Shown one piece after another: positions 35,636 through 44,934 of a stretch of DNA of 47,312 bases. This DNA is from Microbacterium testaceum (GTDB lineage Bacteria; Actinomycetota; Actinomycetes; Actinomycetales; Microbacteriaceae): NCBI RefSeq assembly GCF_001476285.1, contig NZ_LDRU01000035.1:1-47312 (forward strand). The letters run 5' to 3'. Position 1 is the first letter of the stretch; the number at the start of each line of letters is the position of its first letter. The position numbers and the translations under genes were made by a program. The notes under the pieces were generated by a model that did no database searches, was not told the origin of the DNA, and was given only the letters and a program-made list of their open reading frames with translations.

Positions 35636-35716
35636 GCCGTCGCGCGGAGTCCGGGGCCGACACGCCGCGTGGACCAGCCGCAGAACGGCGTGTCGCGCCG
35701 TGAGTCCGCGTGACGG
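35636..35716. repeat. Long intergenic palindrome, type B copy 2
   Basis: Arms 35636-35667 and 35686-35716 pair at about 24 of 31 positions. The left arm matches the type B element at 33837-33868 in 30 of 32 bases, while the right arms and centres have diverged. It lies in the divergent gap between padR and the GAF regulator. Confidence 0.88.
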
Positions 35717-35748
35717 TACCGCCCCTCCCGCCCGGGCGACGACCGACT

Positions 35749-35754
35749 TACACT
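35749..35754 (+). promoter_or_regulatory. -10 box of the GAF regulator
   Basis: TACACT lies 34 nt before the GTG at 35789, leaving a short leader with GGGAG as ribosome binding site. It starts 32 bp after the type B palindrome. No good -35 was seen. Confidence 0.45.
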
Positions 35755-35788
35755 GGGAGCCTCCTCCGTCACCGCCGATGGGAGTGCC

Positions 35789-37078
35789 GTGCCTTCTCCG
35801 TGGTCGCGACCGCCGATCTCCCCCGAGACATCGGGGCTGCTGATCGCGCGAGCGCACGAGGAACTTCTCGCGGGCAACGAGGAGGATCGGCGGCTGAACG
35901 ACGTGCGCCCGCTCGTGCAGGAGTCGTGGCGGCGGTCGTTGGCATCCCTCGTGGGACCGGAGGGACTCCCCTCGCTCGACCTCGCAAGCGACGAGCTCGA
36001 GGCGTATCGCCGCGCGCATCCGCTCGCCGGGGTGATGGACATGGTCCGGGCTCTTCTGCTGCCCGGAACGGCCGAGGAGTCGGGCGTCGTCGTGGCCGTG
36101 GGCGACGCGGCCGGCCGGCTGCTGTGGGTCGAGGGTGACCGGCACATCCGGGCCTTGACCGGCGACATGGGCTTCGTCGCGGGCGCGAACTGGGCGGAGG
36201 ATGCCGTCGGCACCTCGGCCCCGGGAACGGCTCTGACCCTCGACCGGTCGGTGCAGATCCGCGGTGCCGAGCATTTCAATAGGCTCGTGCAGCCGTGGTC
36301 ATGCACCGCGGCACCCGTGCACGACCCGGAATCGCGACGCCTCCTCGGGGTGATCGACGTGACGGGAGGCCCCGAGGCGGTGACTCCGCAAGCGCAGTTG
36401 CTCGTGGATGCCACGGCCCGGGCGATCGAGAGCGAGATCCTCGTCGCGCGCCTCCGGGCGCAGCAGGCGCCCCCGCCGAGAAGATCGGCACCGTCCCGCG
36501 CGCTGCTGCGCATCCTCGGTCGCGACCGCGCGGTGCTCGAGGCCGGGGGAGAGACGCTCGAGCTGAGCGCCCGTCACGCGGAGATCCTGCTGCTGCTCGC
36601 CGTCCATCGCGAGGGTCTGTCCGCCGAGGCGTTGAGCGAGGCGGTCTACGGTCATGCCGTCGTCGAGACGCTCCGTCCCGAGATGGTGCGTCTGCGGCGC
36701 GCGCTCGCCCCCGTCGCACCGCGCCTGGTTCCGGCATCCCGTCCGTACCGGCTGCCCGACGGACTCGAGACCGACGCGCAGCATGTGCTGTCGCTCCTCG
36801 ACCGCGGGGCGCACCGCGTGGCGCTCGCCGCCTATGCCGGCCCGGTGCTGCCCGAATCGGACGCGCCGGGCGTCGTCGACCTGCGCGAGTCCGTGCGCTC
36901 GGCGCTGCGCGAGGCTCTGCTCGCCGAGGCGAGCATCGACGTGCTGCTCGCGTACGCCGACACGGCGGATGCGCGCGACGACGAGGAGGTGCTGCGGCTG
37001 TGCCTGAGCATGTTGCCCGCGCGGTCTCCGAAGCGCGCGGGACTGGTCGCACGGGTGGAGCGGCTCGAGCGCGGGTGA
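35789..37078 (+). CDS. GAF-domain transcriptional regulator of the aldehyde dehydrogenase locus
   Basis: A 429-residue protein. Residues 1-65 form a helical N-terminus with VQESWRRSL, typical of AcoR-like activators. A GAF sensory domain follows (about 70-215) with FVAGANWAEDAVGTSAPGTAL and VTGGPEAVTPQAQ. There is no AAA+ sigma-54 domain. Instead a winged-helix-like domain lies at about 235-330 (LELSARHAEILLLLAVHREG, then MVRLRRALAP), so it should act on sigma-70-type promoters. This GAF architecture is repeatedly found beside ExaC-type aldehyde dehydrogenase plus DUF779. The effector is probably an aldehyde or alcohol, by inference. Confidence 0.88.
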   Translation: MPSPWSRPPISPETSGLLIARAHEELLAGNEEDRRLNDVRPLVQESWRRSLASLVGPEGLPSLDLASDELEAYRRAHPLAGVMDMVRALLLPGTAEESGVVVAVGDAAGRLLWVEGDRHIRALTGDMGFVAGANWAEDAVGTSAPGTALTLDRSVQIRGAEHFNRLVQPWSCTAAPVHDPESRRLLGVIDVTGGPEAVTPQAQLLVDATARAIESEILVARLRAQQAPPPRRSAPSRALLRILGRDRAVLEAGGETLELSARHAEILLLLAVHREGLSAEALSEAVYGHAVVETLRPEMVRLRRALAPVAPRLVPASRPYRLPDGLETDAQHVLSLLDRGAHRVALAAYAGPVLPESDAPGVVDLRESVRSALREALLAEASIDVLLAYADTADARDDEEVLRLCLSMLPARSPKRAGLVARVERLERG

Positions 37079-37116
37079 GGCGTTCGCGCCTTCTTGCACG
37101 TATTCCTGAACCGGCA

Positions 37117-37166
37117 TGTCCCACTTCGTGCGGATATCGCGCTGACATCTCGCGCGAAGTGGGACA
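37117..37166. repeat. Intergenic palindrome, type C
   Basis: TGTCCCACTTCG (37117-37128) and CGAAGTGGGACA (37155-37166) pair perfectly, extended by GCG/CGC after one mismatch. It lies 39 bp after the GAF regulator stop and may serve as its terminator. Its sequence differs from types A and B. Confidence 0.8.
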
Positions 37167-37215
37167 CGTGACATCGGGATGCGGCCCCGGGGTGCCCGAT
37201 GTCGGAGGCCCTCGT

Positions 37216-37221
37216 TACGCT
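37216..37221 (+). promoter_or_regulatory. -10 box, leaderless start
   Basis: TACGCT ends 6 nt before the ATG at 37228; no ribosome binding site fits in the gap. Confidence 0.5.
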
Positions 37222-37227
37222 GAACAT

Positions 37228-37752
37228 ATGGACGAAAAGGCGCTCGACATCTTCTCGGCAGCTCGCGCTCGGCGCGACGTGGGGCGCATTCGTGAGGCGC
37301 TCGCCGAGGTCAAGGCGGGCGATGTCGCCCGGGTGATCGTCCGTTCCCCGCGCTATGGGCTGTACGCGATCGAGGGAACCGTACGCATCGGCGTGGGCGG
37401 GCAGCCGCTCGTCGGCGACATCATCCTGGGCACGAGCTCCGAGATCCAGCGGATCGACGTGGGGATCGAGCCCCCCGAGCCGGCGCTCACAGCCGATGTC
37501 GTCGACCCGTCGACCCTCCCCCACGGCACGCCCGTGCGGGTCACCTTCGCCACACCGACGAACCACACCTTCGCCCTGACCGGGCCCATCACCGCCGGCA
37601 ACGATCGCTTCCTCCTCGTCGGCAGTTGGATCGTCGCCGACGACCGCACGATCGCGCCGCGCGTCATCAGCATCGAGCGCCTCGACGACATCGACCTGCA
37701 CGAGGTGAACGTCCCGCCCCTGCGCTCGGTCCTGGCGGACGCCGACGCCTGA
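37228..37752 (+). CDS. Hypothetical protein, 174 residues
   Basis: A soluble protein of 174 residues without signal peptide or membrane span. It has a helical N-terminus (MDEKALDIFSAARARRDVGR) and a beta-rich remainder with regularly spaced strands such as VTFATPTNHTFALTGPI and RFLLVGSWIVA. I do not recognise a domain. It lies between the GAF regulator and the aldehyde dehydrogenase on the same strand, but has its own likely leaderless start and a strong terminator after it, so it need not belong to that system. Confidence 0.8.
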   Translation: MDEKALDIFSAARARRDVGRIREALAEVKAGDVARVIVRSPRYGLYAIEGTVRIGVGGQPLVGDIILGTSSEIQRIDVGIEPPEPALTADVVDPSTLPHGTPVRVTFATPTNHTFALTGPITAGNDRFLLVGSWIVADDRTIAPRVISIERLDDIDLHEVNVPPLRSVLADADA

Positions 37753-37766
37753 CGGTACGCGCGGAA

Positions 37767-37798
37767 CGGATGCCACGGCCTCGGGGTCGTGGCATCCG
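37767..37798 (+). terminator. Terminator after the 174-residue gene
   Basis: CGGATGCCACG (37767-37777) and CGTGGCATCCG (37788-37798) form a perfect 11-bp stem with a 10-nt loop, followed by TGGTTTCC. Both arms carry the overrepresented GGATGCC/GGCATCC heptamer. Confidence 0.8.
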
Positions 37799-37899
37799 TG
37801 GTTTCCGGTGCCTGCGCCGTAGTTGTGGGGGGCGGCCGCTGGGCAAGCGCGATGTCGCGTGCTGTCCGCGCGAGGCATGTGCGACGCAGCCGAGGTGAA

Positions 37900-37955
37900 C
37901 GGATTCGGACGCGCGCAGCGGATTCGGATCGAACGGGCAGCGCCATCCGAATCCG
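37900..37955. promoter_or_regulatory. Candidate operator cluster upstream of the aldehyde dehydrogenase
   Basis: CGGATTCGGA occurs at 37900-37909 and 37919-37928. The inverted copy ATCCGAATCCG (37945-37955) forms a perfect 11-bp inverted repeat with 37919-37929. Further on, GATGCAACC is repeated directly at 37999-38007 and 38009-38017. These lie 75-190 bp before the aldehyde dehydrogenase and are the best candidates for GAF regulator binding. The rest of the 338-bp spacer (37753-38090) shows no gene. Confidence 0.55.
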
Positions 37956-38090
37956 ATGCACCTCTCCGATTCCGGTGGCCAGGCCTGAGGCACATGCGGA
38001 TGCAACCCGATGCAACCTCCCCCGGCGTACCGTCGGCGCATCGCCGCTCGAAGCCGTCGCGGCGACTCATGACCGTCGAAGGAGACACGC

Positions 38091-39641
<1,551 letters not shown>

Positions 39642-39679
39642 TCGGCGGAGCCGGGGCCGCGGCGGGTGGCCCTGGTTCC

Positions 39680-39708
39680 GTGACCCCCGGGTTAGTCCCG
39701 GGGGTCAC
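39680..39708 (+). terminator. Strong terminator after the aldehyde dehydrogenase
   Basis: GTGACCCCCGGG (39680-39691) and CCCGGGGGTCAC (39697-39708) form a perfect 12-bp stem with the 5-nt loop TTAGT. There is no U-run. It lies 39 bp after the stop and would attenuate transcription into the DUF779 gene, giving more dehydrogenase than DUF779. Confidence 0.85.
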
Positions 39709-39848
39709 ACCCGTTCCCGTCGATGCCGCTCCGGGCCGCGCCCGTTCTCGCCGTGCTGCGGCCGCGGCGCAGCCCCTCGTCCCACTTATGGCCGGTCACC
39801 GGCCGTGACACCGACACATTTTGGGACATCAACCGAAAGGAGCGGGAC

Positions 39849-40247
39849 ATGGTGACCCAGCTCTCCCGCGTCGACGTGACGGATGCCGCGGCCGCGCTGC
39901 TGCGCGACCTGACGGCGAAGCACGGCCCGCTGATGTTCCACCAGTCCGGCGGCTGCTGCGACGGCAGTTCGCCGATGTGTTACCCGGTGGGGATGTTCCT
40001 GACCGGACCGAGTGACGTGCGCCTCGGTGACATCGAGGTCGGCCTGGATGACCCGATCGAGGTCTACATGTCGGAGTCGCAGTTCGAGTACTGGAAGTTC
40101 ACGCACCTCACGATCGACGTCGTGCCGGGGCGCGGAGCCGGGTTCTCGGTGGAGGGGCCGACGGGGATGCGGTTCCTCATCCGGTCGCGGATGCTGACGG
40201 AGGAGGAGGCGGTGGCGTTCGGGGTGGGTGCTCCTGCCGAAGGCTGA
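39849..40247 (+). CDS. DUF779 family protein
   Basis: A 132-residue DUF779 protein, which almost always accompanies ExaC-type aldehyde dehydrogenases. The Cys-rich motif FHQSGGCCDGSSPMCYP (about 27-43) has three cysteines that could bind metal or participate in redox chemistry. ESQFEYWKFTHLTIDVVPGRG is also conserved. GAAAGGAG lies about 6 nt before the ATG. Function is unknown; a chaperone or detoxification role with the dehydrogenase is inferred from linkage. Convergent with the response regulator gene, 7 bp apart. Confidence 0.92.
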   Translation: MVTQLSRVDVTDAAAALLRDLTAKHGPLMFHQSGGCCDGSSPMCYPVGMFLTGPSDVRLGDIEVGLDDPIEVYMSESQFEYWKFTHLTIDVVPGRGAGFSVEGPTGMRFLIRSRMLTEEEAVAFGVGAPAEG

Positions 40248-40254
40248 GTTCCCG

Positions 40255-40863
40255 CTACAGCCACCCCCGCTCCACCGCCACCCGCACGGCATCCGCCCGA
40301 TTCCGCCCACCGGTCTTGCCGATCGCGCTGGACAGGTGGTTCTTCACCGTCCCCTCGGAGAGGTGGACCGTCCGCGCGATGTCGGCGATCGAGCCGCCGT
40401 CGCGCGCTGCGGCGAGCACGTCGGTCTCGCGCTCCGTCAGCGGAGAGTCGCCCTGTGCGAGCGACTCGGCGGCGAGGGCCGGATCGACGACGCGGAGGCC
40501 GAGAGACACGCGCCGCACGGCATCCGCGAGCTCCGCCGCGGGCGTGTCCTTCACCACGAATCCCGAGGCGCCGGCCTGCATGGCACGCGCCAGGTAGCCG
40601 GGGCGGCCGAAGGTCGTGACGATGAGGGCACGGCATCCGGGGACCTCGGAACGCAGGAGGGATGCCGCGGCGATGCCGTCGATACCGGGCATCTCGATGT
40701 CGAGCAGAGCGACGTCGGCTTCGGACGCCCGCGCCGCCTCGACCACCTCGTCGCCACGGCCGACCTGGGCCACGACCTCGATGTCGTGCTCGAGACCGAG
40801 CAGGGCGGCGAGGGCGCCGCGCACGAGAGCCTGGTCGTCGGCGATGAGGAGTCGGATCACCAT
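40255..40863 (-). CDS. NarL/LuxR-type response regulator
   Basis: A 202-residue two-domain response regulator. The receiver has Asp9-Asp10, phosphoacceptor Asp55 in LLDIEMPG and Lys in VVKDTPA. The C-terminal LuxR-type helix-turn-helix reads LTERETDVLAAARDGGSIAD then IARTVHLSEGTVKNHLSSAI. It is the partner of the overlapping sensor kinase. With the adjacent ABC-2 exporter this forms a DesR/LiaR-like unit, likely controlling the exporter. The ATG overlaps the kinase 3' end by 7 bp. Confidence 0.95.
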   Translation of the reverse strand: MVIRLLIADDQALVRGALAALLGLEHDIEVVAQVGRGDEVVEAARASEADVALLDIEMPGIDGIAAASLLRSEVPGCRALIVTTFGRPGYLARAMQAGASGFVVKDTPAAELADAVRRVSLGLRVVDPALAAESLAQGDSPLTERETDVLAAARDGGSIADIARTVHLSEGTVKNHLSSAIGKTGGRNRADAVRVAVERGWL

Positions 40864-41966
40864 GCCACCTTGAGTGTGAATCCGCCGAGGTCGCTGCGCC
40901 CGACGGTCAGACGAGCGCCGGACGTCTCGACGCGCTCGCGGAGGCCCGTCAGCCCCGAACCGGTGGATGCCGTGGACGAGGGGCCGCAGCCGTCATCGGC
41001 CACCTCGATCGACCGGCCGTCGAGCCGCACCCGGCAGGCGGTGGCACCGGAATGACGGATGACGTTGGTCACCGCCTCGCGGACGACCCACCCGGCGAGC
41101 TCGCGACGGTCGGCGGGAACCTGCTCGGTTGATCCGGGGAGGTCGGCGGAGACACCGGCGCTCTCCAGCGCCGCTCGCGCGGCGGCGAGCTCTCCGCTGA
41201 TGCTCACCCCGCGGTACCCGTGGACCGTCGTGCGGACGTCGGAGAGGGCGCCGCGCGCCAGCTGCTCGATCTGCGTGATCTCGTCGCGGGCGGCCGGGGA
41301 GCCGGCATCCATCAGTCGTCCGGCGAGTTCTGCCTTCACCGTGATCACGGTGAGCGAGTGGCCGAGGATGTCGTGGACGTCGCGCGCGACGCGCCCGCGC
41401 TCCTTCTCGGCGGCGAGTTCGGCGATCTGAGCCTGCGCATCGCGGAGGCGCTCGAGGGTCGAGATGTTCCGCATGAAGCTGAACATCATGATCGAGATCG
41501 AAAGGATGATCGCCGAGTTGAGCACGCTCGTGAACGTGTCGGCCCCGCTCCACTCGCCCACGGCAAACGAGAGTCCGCTCAGGATGCCGACGGTCGTCCA
41601 CATCGTGCGGGACCCCACACGCGAAACGGCGACTGAGACGCCCACGAACGTCCACAGCCATCGCACGTCGGCGCCGAGCCACGGCCAGAGGGCCACGCTC
41701 AGCGCGAAGAGCGCCACGGGGGGAATCAGCCGGCGGCCAAACGACGGGGTGATCCGCGCGAGGGGTGCGGTCGCCATGAACAGCGCCGCGAACACCACGA
41801 CGATCGCGGTCCCGAGCACCCGCGGGGCCAGACCCGGCTCTTCCCAGAGGGTGAGCAGAGTCGGGAACGTCCAGATCAGCGAGATCGACGAACCGATGAG
41901 CCACCCGCGCTGAAACGGGCGACGGCCCGGAACGATCGCTCGGTCCGGGCCGGTCCCACTGCTCAT
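40857..41966 (-). CDS. Sensor histidine kinase, HisKA_3 (DesK-like)
   Basis: A 369-residue membrane kinase. About five to six hydrophobic segments span 22-165. A coiled coil follows (about 168-190). The HisKA_3 dimerisation motif RVARDVHDILGHSLTVITVK has phosphorylated His198. The HATPase domain has REAVTNVIRHSGA (N box) and GSGLTGLRERVE (G box). The input is probably membrane state, as in DesK or LiaS. The start was set at ATG 41966 with AGGG upstream; GTG 41975 is an alternative. It lies 17 bp after the ABC permease gene. Confidence 0.94.
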   Translation of the reverse strand: MSSGTGPDRAIVPGRRPFQRGWLIGSSISLIWTFPTLLTLWEEPGLAPRVLGTAIVVVFAALFMATAPLARITPSFGRRLIPPVALFALSVALWPWLGADVRWLWTFVGVSVAVSRVGSRTMWTTVGILSGLSFAVGEWSGADTFTSVLNSAIILSISIMMFSFMRNISTLERLRDAQAQIAELAAEKERGRVARDVHDILGHSLTVITVKAELAGRLMDAGSPAARDEITQIEQLARGALSDVRTTVHGYRGVSISGELAAARAALESAGVSADLPGSTEQVPADRRELAGWVVREAVTNVIRHSGATACRVRLDGRSIEVADDGCGPSSTASTGSGLTGLRERVETSGARLTVGRSDLGGFTLKVAW

Positions 41967-41983
41967 GTCGTTCACCCTAGGCG

Positions 41984-42781
41984 TCACGCGCGCCGTGTGT
42001 CGCGCCGGAAGAAGTACACGGTTCCGGCGACGAACACCGCGAGCCAGACCACCGCGTTGATCAGGGCGCCGAGGTCGAAGGCATCCCCCGTCAGAGGCGA
42101 CCGCGCGAGCTCGCCGATGCCGTAAACGGGCGTCAACTTGCCGATGACCTGGAGGAAATCGGGCATCGACGACAGGGGGAAGAACAGGCCGCCGAGGAAT
42201 GCCAGCAGCACCACGGCGAGGCTCGTGATCTGCGCCGCGTTCTCGCCCGGCACCATGTAGCCGACCATGAGGCCGAGCGTCGTGAACACCGCGCTGGCGA
42301 GGAGCCAGGCTGCGAGGCCGGTGACGATCCATTGCACGGGGGCGAGGGTGACACCGGCGAAGGCGGCGACGGCGTAGGTCGCGATCACGGCGATGAGGCC
42401 GAACATCATGCCCGCCATCATCTTGACCACCACGTTCGCGACGGGGTTCAGGGGGGTGAGGCGGAGCTGGCGGCTCCAGCCCTGCGCACGCTCGACGGCG
42501 ACCGACGCCCCGGTCTGCGTCGCGGACATCATGGTTCCGTACATCGCCATCGAGACCATGATGTACGCGGCCACCGACACGCCCCCGGATGCCAGCGGGG
42601 TATCGGTCAGCGGAACGTCGAGCGTCTGGAACCCGACGATGAAGAACATCAGCACCGGGAACGCGACCGTGAACAGCAGGCTGCGCGGGTTGCGGAGCTT
42701 GCGCAGCAGCTCGATGCGCAGATACGTGAGCGTGAACCCACCGAACGCGGGGACCGGGCGGTCAAGTGTGATGGCGGTCAT
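41984..42781 (-). CDS. ABC-2 type permease
   Basis: A 265-residue ABC-2 membrane subunit. An N-terminal cytosolic stretch has LRIELLRKLRNPRSLLFTVA, the usual elbow helix of exporter permeases. Six membrane spans follow, with the conserved LAFLGGLFFPLSSMPDFLQ near the end. It pairs with the ATPase encoded just upstream (4-bp ATGA overlap). Substrate unknown; such NatAB- or LiaFSR-linked exporters often handle antimicrobial peptides, lipids or Na+. Confidence 0.93.
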   Translation of the reverse strand: MTAITLDRPVPAFGGFTLTYLRIELLRKLRNPRSLLFTVAFPVLMFFIVGFQTLDVPLTDTPLASGGVSVAAYIMVSMAMYGTMMSATQTGASVAVERAQGWSRQLRLTPLNPVANVVVKMMAGMMFGLIAVIATYAVAAFAGVTLAPVQWIVTGLAAWLLASAVFTTLGLMVGYMVPGENAAQITSLAVVLLAFLGGLFFPLSSMPDFLQVIGKLTPVYGIGELARSPLTGDAFDLGALINAVVWLAVFVAGTVYFFRRDTRRA

Positions 42782-43707
42782 CGGACTGCTCCATTCTGGG
42801 CGGGTTCGGCGTTGTCGGCGGTGAGGGTGAGGAAGACGCTCTCGAGGTTCTGCGCCGTGATCTCGATGTCGCGCGCGTCGGTGGTGGTGAGCAGGTGTCG
42901 TGCGAGGGCGTCGGAGTCGCTCGTGCGGATCGCGATGCGCTCGCCGACGGCCTCGACCGAGTCGACGCCGGGGAGGGCCGCGAGGGCGGTGATGTCGGCA
43001 TCCGGAAGCGTCGCGTGCACCATGCGCCCCGAAACGAGGTTCTTGATCTCGGAGGTGGGGCCGTCGGCGACGATCTCTCCCCCGCGCATCAGCACGATGC
43101 GGTCGGCGTACTCGTCGGCCTCGTCGAGATAGTGCGTCGCGAACATGACGGTGCGTCCGCGGGCGGCATCCGCTCGGATGGCGTTCCAGAACGAGCGGCG
43201 CGCTTCGACATCCATGCCCGTGGTCGGCTCGTCGAGGATGAGCAGGGCGGGGTCGCTCACGAGCGCCATTGCGAAGCGGAGCCGCTGCTGCTCACCGCCC
43301 GAGCAGAGGCCGACGCGTCGGTTCGCCAGATTCCGGATGCCGGCCCGCTCGAGCGCTTCGTCGACGGGACGCTTCTCGGCGAACAGGCTCGCCGTCAGCT
43401 CGACGGTCTCGCGAACGGTCAGGTCTTTCAGCAGCCCGCCCGTCTGCAGGACCGCGGAGACGAGACCCCGGGCGATCGCGCCGCGCGGGCTGTGTCCGAA
43501 GACGCTGATGGAGCCGGAGTCGGGGGTGCTCAGGCCGAGGATCATGTCGATCGTCGTGGTCTTGCCTGCGCCGTTCGGCCCGAGGAACGCCACGATCTCG
43601 CCCGGCTTGATCGAGAGGTCTATGCCGCGGACGGCATGAACGGAGCCGAAGCTCTTGACGACGCCCCGCGCGTCGATCGCGGCGGGAGTGGGGGTGGAGG
43701 AGGTCAT
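42778..43707 (-). CDS. ABC transporter ATP-binding protein
   Basis: A 309-residue ATPase of the NatA/DrrA class. Walker A is GPNGAGKT (43-50). The signature is CSGGEQQR (135-142), with Glu where many have Gln after GG. Walker B LLILDE is at 155-160, followed by the PTTGMD D-loop, and ATHYLDEADEYADRI contains the switch His. A C-terminal extension of ~90 residues is typical of drug-exporter ATPases. It is the first gene of the ATPase-permease-kinase-regulator unit on the minus strand. Confidence 0.95.
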   Translation of the reverse strand: MTSSTPTPAAIDARGVVKSFGSVHAVRGIDLSIKPGEIVAFLGPNGAGKTTTIDMILGLSTPDSGSISVFGHSPRGAIARGLVSAVLQTGGLLKDLTVRETVELTASLFAEKRPVDEALERAGIRNLANRRVGLCSGGEQQRLRFAMALVSDPALLILDEPTTGMDVEARRSFWNAIRADAARGRTVMFATHYLDEADEYADRIVLMRGGEIVADGPTSEIKNLVSGRMVHATLPDADITALAALPGVDSVEAVGERIAIRTSDSDALARHLLTTTDARDIEITAQNLESVFLTLTADNAEPAQNGAVR

Positions 43708-43825
43708 GTCTTCATGCTGGCCGCCAGGCGGCCGAACGACCTCAGACTCTCGTCACGATGTGGGGGTGACGTTCGTCATGGGTGCAGCTGTCCTCCGGTC
43801 AGGGTGCCGCCGGGCGCGGGGCCCG

Positions 43826-44737
43826 TCATTCGCGGAGGATCTCGAAGCCACCCACGCCGTCGACGGTGATCCGCTGGCCGATGCGGCGGAAGTCCGCGCT
43901 GTGACCGTCCTGGCCAACGTGCTCGAACGCCCCGACGAAGCGGTAGTAGATCCGCCCGAACTCGTCGCGGTAGTGCGCGAAGACGAGGCGCGTCTCGCCC
44001 GAACCACTGCCGAGGCGAAGCGGCTCGGGGTCGCCGCCGGCGTTCACGTCGGCCGCGAGACGCTGCACGATGCGCTGGCCGTCGTCGAGCAGAGCGTTGT
44101 CCCACTCCTTGTTCGGGTAGAGCTTCGGGAACCAGACCTGCACGCTCTTCGTCAGCCGCAGCATGCCAGAGCGGTGCACGGCGAGATCCTTACCGAACAG
44201 TCGGGCGACATCGGTGTGGCGTCGGAATCGGGCGTCGTCCTGGATGCCGACTCCCCCGCGCGCGATCCACTCGGTGGGGTCGTAGGTGCGGCCGAATCGG
44301 AACGGCACGAAGGTTTGATCCTCGATCTGTGCGCGCTTGCGTTTGCGGATGTTGCGGACCAACTTGTCGATACGCTTTCGCGCGTCGTCGAGGGTGCGGA
44401 TCTCCTGCATCTTCCACCGCCAGAACTCGACGTTCGCGGTGTCGATGACATGACGCTCCCGAAGGCGGTCTTGCTCGACCTGGTCGACGTGCTGCAGCTC
44501 GTCGATCTCCACGGCCAGCCGGAACTGCGGGAAGTAGAGGTCGAGCAGCGCGCGCTTCCCCTCCTCCCGAGCGGGAACGGCCTGCTGGGTGACCCACTCG
44601 ATCTCGGGGTCGTCCAGACCGTGGATGATGCGGGTGATCGCCCAGAGCTCGAACTGCTTGTGCACGATCTTCCGGAGGCGCAGAGCCTGCCAGTCGAGTT
44701 CGGCGTCGATCGGCGTTCGCGGGGGCTTGGCATCCAT
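43826..44737 (-). CDS. Probable PvuRts1I/AbaSI-family modification-dependent endonuclease
   Basis: A 303-residue protein. Residues 25-110 carry the pattern I recall from the AbaSI/PvuRts1I group: FELWAITRIIHGLDDPEIEW, VTQQAV, then DLYFPQF with the acidic cluster EIDELQH (77-83) and Asp90, as in a Vsr-like nuclease fold (Asp66, Glu77, Asp79, Glu80, His83). A linker to about 190 follows. The C-terminal part (VWFPKLYPNKEWDN, then FAHYRDEFGRIYYRFVGAF) resembles the SRA-like base-flipping domain that senses 5-hydroxymethylcytosine or its glucosylated form. No methyltransferase is next to it, as expected for type IV restriction. ATG 44737 has AGGAAAGAG upstream. Assignment is from memory of motifs and needs a profile search. 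Confidence 0.72.
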   Translation of the reverse strand: MDAKPPRTPIDAELDWQALRLRKIVHKQFELWAITRIIHGLDDPEIEWVTQQAVPAREEGKRALLDLYFPQFRLAVEIDELQHVDQVEQDRLRERHVIDTANVEFWRWKMQEIRTLDDARKRIDKLVRNIRKRKRAQIEDQTFVPFRFGRTYDPTEWIARGGVGIQDDARFRRHTDVARLFGKDLAVHRSGMLRLTKSVQVWFPKLYPNKEWDNALLDDGQRIVQRLAADVNAGGDPEPLRLGSGSGETRLVFAHYRDEFGRIYYRFVGAFEHVGQDGHSADFRRIGQRITVDGVGGFEILRE

Positions 44738-44922
44738 CGGTTCTCTTTCCTGCGTGGTCCCGGCTCGACCGCGGGTGTGTCTCTTCATCCAAAGGGATGC
44801 CACTGCGCCGGCGTGGTCGCGCGGTGTTCGGGATTGTTCGGATTCGACGGGCGGCCCGTGCGCCCGGGGGACGGCGATGACGCACGGTGACACGCGAAGG
44901 CTGCGATGTCGGGGCCGCGGGC

Positions 44923-44928
44923 TAGCCT
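44923..44928 (+). promoter_or_regulatory. -10 box of the ATP-grasp gene, leaderless start
   Basis: TAGCCT ends 6 nt before the ATG at 44935; only GGCGGC lies between. Confidence 0.5.
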
Positions 44929-44934
44929 GGCGGC

